A stretch of DNA of 64,000 bases from Lunularia cruciata (lineage: Eukaryota; Streptophyta; Marchantiopsida; Lunulariales; Lunulariaceae): positions 74,841,836 through 74,905,835 of the forward strand of contig OX419757.1 of NCBI GenBank assembly GCA_948567375.1. Direction: 5' to 3'. Numbering within the stretch: the stretch's first letter is position 1; each line of letters begins with the position of its first letter. Of this stretch, positions 47,917 to 59,160 are shown piece by piece. The translations under genes were made by a program, and so were the position numbers. Under the pieces are notes generated by a model. That model did not search any database and was not told the DNA's origin. It saw only the letters and a program-made list of their open reading frames with translations.

Positions 47917-49043
47917 CAATCGAGATCTAAATCGAGACGTGCAATGGCTCAAATCCAAATCTATAACTCGATGGATGCGATTGAATGCACAGCGTGTTGA
48001 TGAACACATGCTTGCATGCAAGCTGGCATGATGTGAAGTGCTAGCACTAAGTGCGCTACTGCATATGGAAATCCTGAGAAGAGTGAGGAGCCAAATGTGG
48101 ACATGCCATCGTCTAAATTAGCATGCCAGCTGAGCAGATGAGTAGTTGCGCCTGTGGATAGAGAATGAAATCGTTGAGAACGAATTGCTTAATATTCTCA
48201 ACGCGCGTTAAAAGGGAAAAGTCTTGTTCAGATGTGCACGGTATATTTGATTCCTCGATCCCATCGACGCTGTTATTGGACGAGCTACGAGTAGAAATTG
48301 AGCTTTTTGCTCAGATGCACATGTCCGCATCGTCAAGCTAATGGATCAGGAAGTTTCTCGAGTAGAATAGAGATCTAGGTCCTGGAAGTTTTGCATACCG
48401 ATTGAAGATGATCATAAATATAGCACATGTTGTTTCAGTTCCCACATTGTTTAAAAGCCCGTCATTCCTTATGGAGTTCTTAAGTACCAGGTCTATACAA
48501 AGACAAAATACATACTAGAAGAAGTTCCGTTTCAACCTAAAGAATGCAAATGGCAGTACGCTTACTTCACTTATATATCACTCAAGGAGGAAAGTTTTGT
48601 TGTTCACATATGTGAGCTACATTGGTTTGCTCTGACCCAGCTAGCTTGGGCAAAAAGTGCCTAAAGCGTTTTTTCAGGACTTAACTTCTGCCGTTTGATC
48701 TGGTAAAGTTCTACAACTTTTTTATCGACTCATTCATGATAGCTGCAATTCAACTTGTGTCGTTGCTGCAGGACTTGTGCCTTTGACTTGATACTGACTC
48801 GACCATTGTCATGTTCACACTGCGGTCTTCGAGTCAGTATCTAGTCAACTCGCCTGCACAAGGCACAAGGTTTTGAGATCGCAAGCAGGGTTAGGATCTA
48901 CCGTTGGTTGGAATGCGTACTTGGCCGCATATAGATTACAGGCATGCTTCTGAATATCGAAATTGAAGTGAGTGAGAGTTTAGCTATAGAATCCGACAAT
49001 TAAGTCCCTCAATCCAGATATCTGAAGATGATACCGCAACGAC
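47917..49043. other. Spacer with one inverted repeat
   Basis: No gene seen. At 48782-48802 and 48829-48849 ttgac.tgatactgactcga occurs in inverted orientation around about 26 nt. Confidence 0.6.
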
Positions 49044-49229
49044 ACGTTAAGGATTACAGATTGTAAGAGAGAAATAATTCTTACTGAACAGCGTTTGGCT
49101 CTTCGCTGCATTGTGAAGTGTATACTATTGTCTTCACGTTAAGGATTCCAGATTGTACGACAGGGAAATAATCCCTACTGAACAGCGTTTGGCTTTTCGC
49201 TGCACTGTGAAGGGTATAGTACTGTCTTG
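49044..49229. repeat. Tandem duplication, ~92 bp x 2
   Basis: acgttaaggatt..cagattgta..actgaacagcgtttggct..tcgctgca.tgtgaag occurs twice head-to-tail with roughly 10-15% divergence. No gene association. Confidence 0.9.
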
Positions 49230-51608
49230 ACGTTTCCTGTGCCCACGTTGCCACCGTCCTACCCCAAACAAGATATATTTCATAGATTTGAGCACCAAAC
49301 TAAGAACTGTTTCTGTATAATCCTCATGAAAGAGCACGGATATAGAACTTTATGGCCTTGATGTATGCATCTGGAAAGCAAACCGAGGTTCTAGGAGCTC
49401 AAAGAGTACGATCTAGATCTCCACAAGTAAACTTCGTCCGGATCCAGTTGCACATAGTGTGTGTGTGAATGAAACTTTCAGTCATCTGGCCCTCTGATTT
49501 AGTGGTTCATGCACGGCATGAAAGGCATCGACTGATCAAGTCCAGGAAGGGTTGAATGTCGCTCCTAATCCTAAACAATATATATATAGTACAAACGATA
49601 AGAATTTTAGAGTTTCTCTTAATTGCGCGCAGAATGAAGATCCAGTAGATTAGGAAAATATTTCAACGCACGAGCAGCTGTTTCAGCATCAGTCTAGACC
49701 TGCATTAATATCACCCGATTGGGTTATGTTCGTTACTCTATTTTGTAGTGTTAAAGTACGCTTTCTGGTCTAGTAAATACCGGTTAATTAAATATAACTT
49801 CAAGTCCAGTGTTTCAGCATGTAAAAAAGTACATGCTAAATTATCAGATATACCAAATATGTCCTGACATATTTGATATGACATTGAATTCAAGCCAGGA
49901 ATTAGAGGTTTTCATTTATATTGCAAATATAAAATATACATAAATAAATAAATTTATTTCTTGGGAGTTTTAGGTTTTATTTTAATGCATGTGTGAAAGT
50001 AAGCCGTAAAGTATGGAATAGTTATGCTTTATATTATGGATACACTCTTGCATCCCTTTTAGGAAGAGTTTGGATTGCCAATAAGTTATATATTTAACTG
50101 AAAGCATTTTTCTAAGATAAATAATGGATACAGGTTCCATTGCATATTTTAAAGATTTATTATAATTATAATTAATTATATATAATTTTTCAATATATTT
50201 TGACCAAAATTAACTTTCAAGAAATTTATCATAATTTAGATTGTGAAAAAATATTTTTCTATGAATCAAATTATATAAAAAATAGAATGAGAGTATTGAA
50301 AAAAATAAATTGAAAAGATTTGAGAAGAGATAGTCAAATATAGTTTTAACCTAGTTTAGTTTGAGCATGTCCAAAATAGATTATCTTATAATATATATTT
50401 GGTTGAAGATCTTGGATAGAGACGTTAAAAAGAAAAAAATTACCACGTATACTTTAATTTTTTTTGGAGATTTTGGTAGAAATGACCTCTTTGCCTCATA
50501 TCGATTGAGAGTATATTTTGGATCTTTTTAAGAGTTACAAATCATTTTAGAGGAACAAAAAGCTGATTGGTAACATATTGGGACATATTTGTAAACAGGT
50601 ATGTTACCGTTGGTTCAAAATAGGAAAACAAACGTAAAACAAATATATTCTCATTTTAAATGTTTGCCCACGTTTGCCATATTATATATTTTCTCTTCGA
50701 TTATTGTGTGAAAAGTATTTTCTCTATGTATAGAATCCACAAAAATACGTTCTCCCATGTAAGAGCTCTTTCAAATCCTATCTTCCTTTATATTTCGTTT
50801 TGAGAATCTTATAGAAACTCAAGAATTTAAAAATTAGAAAATTATTTTAAAAAGTGAAATTGTTCATTTGTTGGCATGATCATATTGCATGGTCAGTTCC
50901 TCTTTGGACGTAAACATGTACACCATATTGGTAAATGCAGAATGACATAATTGCCTAATATCTCGAGATGTTCTGCGGGGAAGGGAACAATGCCATGCTC
51001 CAGGAAAAGCGTACTCGTATGTGTATTTCATCTAAATCTTAAATTGAAAAGAAGTGAAACAACACTACAAAGTGGACATTTTGAAATTAAAAGCACAGAT
51101 ATTGTACCAAATAAAATTGAATGTCTATAGTGTAAGAAAAAGAAAGGCTTCCAAACCTAGATCGTTGTTTAAATTTGCCTGGCAACCCGAGTTTTCACAT
51201 CCGTCAGAATCATTCTATTGGGTTTTCTTGCTTTTACTGTTTTAGTCTTTGACTGAATATGCATGACCGGAAAGGTATACGTCGTAAGAAAATTAGCATC
51301 GTATAGTAGTTGAAATGGGTCAGTAACTTAATCAACACACGTGCATTATAGTAAGGAGTGTACAGCACACATCAAATCTCAAATCTCATAACCATAACCT
51401 CATAATCTATCACATCTGTCCAATGTATATTTATGTATTGTAAGAATATATATGTTAGTATGTAAGGTTCTGAAAAATGTATACATCTTTAAAAGCCTTA
51501 CATAATGGTTGGATGATTGACAACATGGTTCATGCTGAATCCAAAACAAAAGACCACGCAAATTTTATTTTGCTGGTAGAGAGTGATATCATGCAAGAAC
51601 TAAATCCA
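49230..51608. other. AT-rich spacer
   Basis: Strongly AT-rich from about 49,900. No coding stretch with a family motif; a 63-codon open stretch at 51054-51245 is probably chance. Confidence 0.6.
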
Positions 51609-52116
51609 TCATAATCTAAAGATTGTTCTCCGTGATCTTGTTTTCACGAGGATGCGGGGGCTGCACGAGAGTGTGGAGACGTGAGAGGAGAGGGAGAGGC
51701 ATGAGAAGATTTCCTAAATTCTTGAGTGCTCTTTAGCACATAGCACTTGAGTGAATAGTATATTTTCTTTGTTTTCCAATTTTGGTTTCTTTGGTACCTA
51801 GATTGAAACTATGGAGAATCGAGTAGAAAGTTATGAAGAGGTTAACTTTTTTAGGGTTTAGAGTGATCATCATACATTGAGAGTGATGGGTCTAGAATTT
51901 TCATTTTTACTCTTTTGGATTTCATGATTAAGTTTTATGGGAATTTAGTTTTAAAATTTTGGAGATGAAAATTAAAAATTATGAGAGTTTATAGTTTTTA
52001 GGGTTTGGAGAGATTATTTTATTAGGTGAATTGTGATGTGAGGAGTTGTGGTTTGCAGATATGAGAAGATATGGAGAGTAGCATCCTGTGTTACTATCAT
52101 TATTTTTGTGCTAGCC

Positions 52117-55110
52117 ATGACTACACCTTCCTGTGTGGAGTCGCCTAGAGTGGCACAGGATACACCATGCCCGGTGTGTCATCGACGCTTTACCTTGCAA
52201 GGGGTAAAGACTCATGTGTGAAAGATACACAAGGATTATGATTAGACCACTTGGGATGCCAACATGCGATGAGCTACCACATCGACAGCAGTGACACTCG
52301 GGATTATGCATGCTTCTTCTATCTTGTTGTTGATCATTCTAGGGATACCAATCGAGTTGTGAGAGTGGCTAGCTTCTCAGGCTGGTTGCATTTTAGGGTT
52401 ATTTGAGACTAATTTTCCATGTCCACGTCTATTCCATAGGCTACCACACACACTCCATGATGAGGCTAGATAGGCTTTTTGCCTACCACTTGATCATTTG
52501 GCACGTGATCCCTTGGACAAGTTAGCATGGTTCCTATTCCTCTTACTACCTCGCTGGTGTCTTCGTTATGTTAGAGGGCGACATGAGGAGCATAGAGAGG
52601 TGGCTGCTAGATTTTGTCAATTTCAAGCAGGGGATTAGGCTGCCTTCAAGAGGACTCTGTTAGGGCTACATGATTTAGGAGACAGGCATCACCACAAGAT
52701 ACCATAGAGTCCACTCGATTATAGTAGTGTAGGACATTGGGTCAGGCGGGAGAGCTTAGTAGAGCAACATGAGCACTACACCTTTTGTTTATGGCAAGTC
52801 CTACTGATGAGACTATCTCTTCCCTATGCTCATTACATTCTATAGCAGTAGAGGGACTACTACTAGAGGTCTTAGATTATTGGCTTGAGCAGCCTTTATG
52901 TCTTGATAGGTTGCTATTTGCACAAGCATTGTGCACTACCCCTCGCCTTTCCTCAAGAGGCTCGTCAAGGATGGTTTATGAGTACCTTAGAGATTAATTC
53001 TAGGTAGATGATCCTTCTAGTGGTTTTACCGAGTTGTTTCAGGTGGCTATAGTAGTAGCAAGAGGAGACATTCCTATGTTTTTTAGTCGGGTGTTAGGTG
53101 CTAGTCAACTTCTCACAATGGAGAAGGGCACATGGGGCATTAGAATGATTGGAGAGATCTTTTTGCATTTGGTCAGTCGTACCATTGTCCTTCAACATCA
53201 TTCTCACTTTTGACAGCACTTCAGTCCACATCAATTTGGAGTAGCTACACCTGGAGGATGTGAGGTTATATCCCTAGGCATTAGGGCACTCTTAGATATC
53301 TATCCAGAGTGGGCCGTCCTATAGGTGGATGTTGAGAACACTTTTAATAGCGGCTCACAAGCATCCATCTTTAGAGAGCTTAGGGAAGCTGGTGGATCCT
53401 TGGCGAGTCTCATACCTTTTGTGCAGTCTTTTCATGGCTCTCCTACTTCCCTTTACTACCAACATGGTAGTTCACAAGAGGGAGTCACCATCTTGGAGTC
53501 AGCTATTGGTACATGTCAGGGAGATCCTTTGGGAGGAACATTATTTGCCATGGCTCCCTTTAAAGCTCTCCTATCTACTACTTTGGCCATGCTAGGGTGT
53601 GTGTTTCCCTCATTGGCAGATGATACACACATTGTAGGCCCAGTAGATCAAATTAGGCAAGCCTTTGACTATTGAGCTACATCTAGTAGGCTTGAAAGTC
53701 AGGGTGTTAAAGTGCAGGGCATGGTCCCCTTTAGGTATCCCTCCCCACCTTGAGCTTCCAGAGGGGTGTATCACATCCACATATGGACTTCGTGTTCTTG
53801 GAGTGCCAGTAGGATCGGAGGATTTTGTCACACGCTTCTTAGACGCTGCCCTGGCAGAGTATGTTGTCCATGTGGATGACTTCCATTAATAGGAGATCCA
53901 CAGGTGGCATTTGGTATAATCTCTTCTAGTATTGCTTGTCTACCATCCTACCTCATCCGTACAGTTCATTCCTCACCTTCCTTCCTATCACATCTAAGAG
54001 CTTTTGATAGGAGGATTATGGGAATCTTTGGTGATATTATTGGACCAGGGACATTTGAGTGTGTGATAGGGGATTTGGCAAGGAGACAAATGGCTCTACT
54101 GATCTAATGTGGTGGGATTTGCTTGCTATCTATGGAGGAGATTGCACCTATAGCATTATACTTTCCTCTTGTTTTATGGTTGTTGATAGGCCGGTTTTGG
54201 AGACTTATGTGACAGAGGTGGAGGGAGGATCCTTTTCTCTCCAGATGTTATTGCGGCAGATGAGAGATAGTCTATCCCACGTGCACAAGAGGATTTTCCA
54301 CCTTTTGTTGCACTATTATCAGATTGGACTAGAGGTTTACAGTCTTCCTTGATGGAGCGAGAATGTGAGCATATGCTACATTCTCTCTTAGTCGACTCGT
54401 CCATTCTTCAAGCTACTAGAGCACATCTTTGCTCTTGCTCCGGCAAGGGTGCATGCTCTTGGATCTTAGCTCAACCATGCATTAGGGCATCCAACTCACA
54501 CCAGCTACTTTCTCTATAGCGATGAGGTTTCGCCTAGGTTTGGTCCACCCATATGCACCTTCATTACTCACTTGTGAGTGTGGTTCTACACTAGATGCAA
54601 TAGCAGTCCACATGACACAGTGTCCTTTTGGAGGACAGAGGATAGCTACCCATGATGCTATTAGGGACATAGTGTTTGCTATGGCATGAGAGAGTGGATA
54701 CTTGGCTTGGAAGGAGCATTCATATGCTTTGCAGATGACACGTGTCAGGGTAGACTTATACTTGGTCCGAGATGATCAGGTGATAGTAGCGGATGTTGTG
54801 GTTACGGACCCTACGCAAGATACAGTTTCGGAGGGAGTGATTACCCATCTCCTTGGATGGGCGGCGAGTGCAGTAGTAGGTCACAAGGTTTCCAAGTATA
54901 GGGGCATGGAGCGAGGTCACCTCTTTGTTCCTCTAGCCTTGGAGTTATATGGAGCATGGACACGGCGTTTGATACATTTGTCAGTGAGTGCACGAGAGCG
55001 TATCATGTTAGGCGCCAAGGGTGCCACTCTCACTCTCATACTTTGTAGCATATTTTGGACAGCGTGTGTCCAATGCTCTAAAGAGTGTAGTGGCTGGTGC
55101 AATTCATAGG
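52117..55110 (+). pseudogene. ORF of the RLE-type non-LTR element: ZnF, RT, CCHC, endonuclease
   Basis: From ATG 52117 the product starts MTTPSCVES and has a C2H2 finger CPVCHRRFTLQGVKTHV..IH (about 52168-52236) with a stop inside. A basic linker at about 52545-52650 includes RWCLRYVRGRHEEHREVAAR. The RT shows motif A as MDVENTFNSGS (53325), motif B as TCQGDPLGGTLF and motif C as SLADDTHIVGP (53616-53648). Downstream are GLRVLGVPVGSEDFVTRFLD and RRIMGIFGDIIGPGTFEC. Near the C-terminus, CECGSTLDAIAVHMTQC is a CCHC knuckle and VRVDLYLVRDDQVIVADVVV with KVSKYRG fits a PD-(D/E)XK endonuclease. More than ten stops and frame changes are present. Confidence 0.8.
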
Positions 55111-55321
55111 AGAGCAATCACATTAGGTGATGTTTCTTTGGATGCTCCAACTGTGTGTAGACCGTACGACTTGCATAGCTCAAATATCCTAGGTGCAATA
55201 GGGCAGATTGCTCATGTAGACTCTTTTGGGGCTTAGCCCCATTTTACCTATTTTGTCTGTCCCTTGTACCGCTTGATGGGGTCTTCCCATCCTTCGTTTT
55301 TCTACGGGGTCGCCTGCTTCC
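55111..55321 (+). promoter_or_regulatory. 3' tail of the non-LTR element, two stem-loops
   Basis: Contains GGGGC-tta-GCCCC (near 55230) and GATGGG-gtctt-CCCATC (near 55275), then ctacggggtcgcc. Both hairpins, the ttgtac(g/c)gcttgatg link and the (c)gcggtcgcc end recur in the truncated copies, marking this as the part recognised by the element's RT (inference from conservation). Confidence 0.7.
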
Positions 55322-55334
55322 TCATAAACTAAAG

Positions 55335-57677
55335 GAAACATAGACGCTGTTTATTGGATTACTCAGAAAAAGGTTATAGAAATTAATGTATTGTCGAATG
55401 CCGGATTTAACCTCCAAATTTTATCTTATCCCCAAGCCAAAGACAACCGTGAAGTTTTGGAGATGTGTAGATCTCTTTACCATACGAAACCCGCAGTAGT
55501 CGTTCCTTTTGTTACTCTATATATATTTTTCCTGATGATGACAGCAGTGACAAGATCTTTATAAAAATAATAATTTTATAGAAAGGATTAAATTCTGGAT
55601 GGTATTACCAAACGGAGTCCATATCTAGGAACATAAGATCATGTCAATAATATAAGGATAGGATGTTCCCAATGTATGCAATACAACTCGTAACAGAATT
55701 TCCACTATAATCGTACGTAAAGTAGTCATTGAGAAAAGTTAATAGTCATAACAGTAGAGTCATTATTGAGACAGCTATTCCGTATTATTGGTGAAGACTA
55801 TGATTGGTCTCTAATTTTTGTCAAGTTCTGTATATTTATGACGTCATCATTCAGTTCAGAAAATTAAATAGAAAATACCAAAAGTAACTAGTAGCTAAAT
55901 TAAAATATTTTTATGGTAAAAAGCAATACATCGTGATCTTACCAGTCGAATTTTATATCTTTTACATTGGTTGGGTAACCATGCAGTGGATGGGCTAGTG
56001 CTACATTACTTATGAATCATGAACATTTATTCAAATAATTTTCTGGAAATATAAAGTTATTTTTCCATACTTATTGAAAATTATTAATAAAACCTCTATT
56101 GCAAATATATTTACATTTATGACTAAGCTAGTTTATGAAGTAACATGTAGTCTAGTGATTGGATAATATATTAAGTAAGAAATTATACTATTAAAAGCTA
56201 GAAAAAATGGATGAAATAAAAAATAGGAGGATAATTTTAAAATTCGCTCTAATTTTTATTATAATTATAACTCAATATAATAATAAATCATTTTTTTAAT
56301 ATGCACGTCTCAAGCAAAAATGAGATCGATTTTATCATTCATATTATTTCAACGTTAATTAACGTTAGATCTAGAGCTTCTTATGTTGTTAACCTAACGT
56401 TAAAACTCTTTAGTGCTTACTATGGAAACTCTTGTTAAAGCTTGTCTAGAATATATATCATATTATATAAAGATGGATCAAAATGGACTTAGGTAGATTT
56501 TGCACTGTTGTATATCATGCAGAGAATAATTTTGAGTCTAAACTTATTTTTGTTTTTGATCGTATAGTTTTTGGTTAGTTAAATTGTAGGGTCACTAAAA
56601 TATTACTTACATTATACATGTCAAAGCTATACTTAATATATTACAAGGCAAGGTAGAAAATAATAAGAACAAAAATAATAAAAATTGTTATAATTTCAAC
56701 TTTAGTTTCATTCCATGAAATAATATGACATTGAATATTTTCTTCTTTCAAGATTAATCAATAGATTGAAAACTCAAAAGGAAATGATTTTTAAAATATA
56801 TGATCTTAGTGTTTGAAGTATTATTTTATTCCAAAAAATAATAAATATAAATTTTATTAAAAATATAAGATTATAATTTAAATTATCCACTCTTGGACTC
56901 CTAAGTTATTTATAAAGTTTTCATATAGTTTATGCTTATGTAGTATTTGTAATCTACATAGGTGGATCTGAAAGATGGTTCCCGTTATAAATAACAAATT
57001 TATTTGATTTTTCATTATTACTTAGATGTGTATTATAATAAAAATTTAAATTTGTGACTTTTTTAGGATATAAATATTATTTAATTACATATAGGGAAAG
57101 CTATTTAATTTTATGGAATATTTAGAATAAAAATAATATAAAAGGGGATATTGAATAAGATTGATGTTAAAGAAGAAATTAGTAATTTTATTATTATTAT
57201 TAAAAAATATGTATGCTCTACTATCACATGTAAATATTAAATCTCCTTTTGAAATTTTTATATCTTAAATTGAATTTAACTTCTTTGTGTGTGTTTACAA
57301 CCCTTTTCAATTTACATTAACTAGAATAGAATTTTTGCTATTTTTTCTATAAATAATTATATGAATGAATGAATTAATTTTAACTAAAAGAAGTCACCAA
57401 TTATTTTAATATATATATCTTAAGCCGGAATCAGTAGTGCACTTCTGTATGTATATCAAATGGGATCTGATTTTATTCACGTGTAATTAAGAATATCAAT
57501 AAAAATATAATTTTTATTAGAGTACAGTAGGTCCTATGTCCAATAAACCTGCTCCTCCCTTAATAAAAGGAGGGGTACTTGGGGAAAAAGAAATGTGAAT
57601 GTGAACTAAATCACCCGTAAAATAATTTATGGGAACGAGGTGTTTGAGGAGCATTTAGTTATAAAATCAAGGAGTGA
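55335..57677. other. AT-rich spacer
   Basis: Very AT-rich with no coding evidence. The left half of the original locus resumes here after the insertion at 51622-55321. Confidence 0.65.
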
Positions 57678-57839
57678 ATTATGGGTGCATTTGTTAATCC
57701 ATGTGTATTTAATGAAATGTGTGATTGGAACAAGGAGGAAGGAGAATATGACACATGAATTATGGCTGTATTAGGTAATCCATGTGTATCCAATGAAATG
57801 TGCAATTGGAACAGGAAGGAAGGAGAATATGAAACATGG
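57678..57839 (+). repeat. 81-bp in-frame tandem repeat, 2 copies
   Basis: Two 81-bp copies (57678-57758, 57759-57839) encode a 27-residue unit with NPCV.NEMC.WN..EGEY.T, separated by one TGA. The multiple-of-three period and conserved residues suggest a former coding region; family not recognised. Confidence 0.7.
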
Positions 57840-58199
57840 ATGAGTGCCTTTTAGAAACAAATCTTCCGTCTACCAAACTACTGGACTACTTGAATTTCAG
57901 CTGGCTTCAACATGAGTCCCCAAACTAGAAAATGTCCAATAAAAATTTAAATGACACATGGAATTAAGAGTTCTCTTCAAGTGGATTCAAATTTTGAATA
58001 ATGATGTTATGAAGCATAATTTCAAAATGGTGTGTTGATAAGTTTAGGCCTTAGGAGAAATTGGTAGTAGTAGTTGTTTTGCACAGAAAAGCCAAGGCCA
58101 ATGTAGTTATTGGAGATTTTTGCATAACGCCGCCATTATGTAAGAAATTGAGAGGATACACTAGTTTCCATTCAAGAGTTTTGAAACCATGGAGTACAA

Positions 58200-59160
58200 T
58201 ATTTGATCAAATTCTCTCCGCATTCTTGAGTCTATCATTGCAGTCAATATATCTCCAATTGGTAAGTTGGTCAATCTTTTGAATATGGTATCATCAATTC
58301 CATTTGATGAGCAAAGAGAATCAAGATGAAGATCAGTTTAGCATGATAGTGCACCATTATGGACATGTTTTAGATTATTTAGATGATCTAGATAATTTTA
58401 CACAAATTCATGGTTGAACTTATAAAAAGAATGTGTAGAGGTGCATTGCCTTCAATTACATGGCTACCTATTTAGTACAACATGGTATAAGGTTCCTTGC
58501 ATCTATGATTAGTGATAAATTGAACAAGAAATGAGCTCAAAATATGAAATCTTACAAAGATACTTGAGGGCGGAGAAAAAAATGCATGGGTAAGAACTCA
58601 TTGACAAGAAACATAAATGAGGTTGGAGAATTATTGATAACAAGTTAAATCATCTTTGTCCTCATTTTGACTAGATATTTTGTCAAAATGAGGACAAAGA
58701 TGATTTAACTTGAATAAGTGCACTCTTGAAACTTTCCTTTCCATGTGAATGATAATGCTATACAACTATAGGAGGTACTCAAGACCTAAATCAAGGTGAT
58801 GCCATACCATTGGAGGAGACAACTCAAAGAGACAAATAAGAAAATCAAGAGATTAAGAAAGGGAAAGTTTCAAAAGGGAATTCAAAGACACCAACTTCAA
58901 CATTTTCACATTACTTAGCTAAGATAACCACTTGAAGATAGAAACACTTGAAGCATATGAGAGATGAAAATTACCTTAGATTAAGGCATTGAAACTTGCC
59001 AAAATGGAGAAGATGAGATTCAAAGTGGAATCCAAAAGAGCTAAAGTTGAAACAAAGAAATTAAAGGTTGCGGCAAAGAAGAGAAAGTCCATTTAGAAAC
59101 AATGATCCAAAGTTGACAAGCTTTGATTCATTGAGAGGGAAGCCAAATCCTAGCATGTGA
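58200..59160 (+). pseudogene. Relic of the unrecognised repeated coding family (copy 2)
   Basis: Blocks match copy 1 at 3.6-5.3 kb (-): LLNMVSSI, then EDQFSMIVHHYGHVLDYLDD, then KKGKVSKGNSKTPTSTFSHY with LAKITT, then the basic coil MEKMRFKVESKRAKVETKKL. The order is the same and the DNA is alignable over the HYGH block. Frame breaks make it non-functional. As for copy 1, function unknown. Confidence 0.5.
58641..58712. repeat. Perfect 31-bp inverted repeat
   Basis: Arms 58641-58671 and 58682-58712 are perfect reverse complements around a 10-nt loop, inside the relic of the unknown family. The perfection contrasts with the decay around it, so it is recent. Confidence 0.95.

Larger units (their letters stand above)
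51609..55334 (+). mobile_element. Near full-length RLE-type non-LTR retrotransposon (decayed)
   Basis: The 3.7-kb insert (51622-55321) is flanked by tcataatctaaag (51609-51621) and tcataaactaaag (55322-55334), a 12/13 match read as the target duplication. It sits as a higher-GC block in AT-rich DNA. The order is leader (~495 bp), one ORF with an N-terminal C2H2 finger, RT, CCHC knuckle and a restriction-like endonuclease, then a ~210-bp tail ending without poly(A). This architecture is that of the R2/NeSL-like early-branching non-LTR clades. Stops and frameshifts show that it is dead. Confidence 0.8.

Noticed and set aside
46185-47921. 5-bp target duplication of the copia element
   Set aside because: taatt and caatc match at only 3 of 5 positions, and the LTR ends are not fixed well enough.
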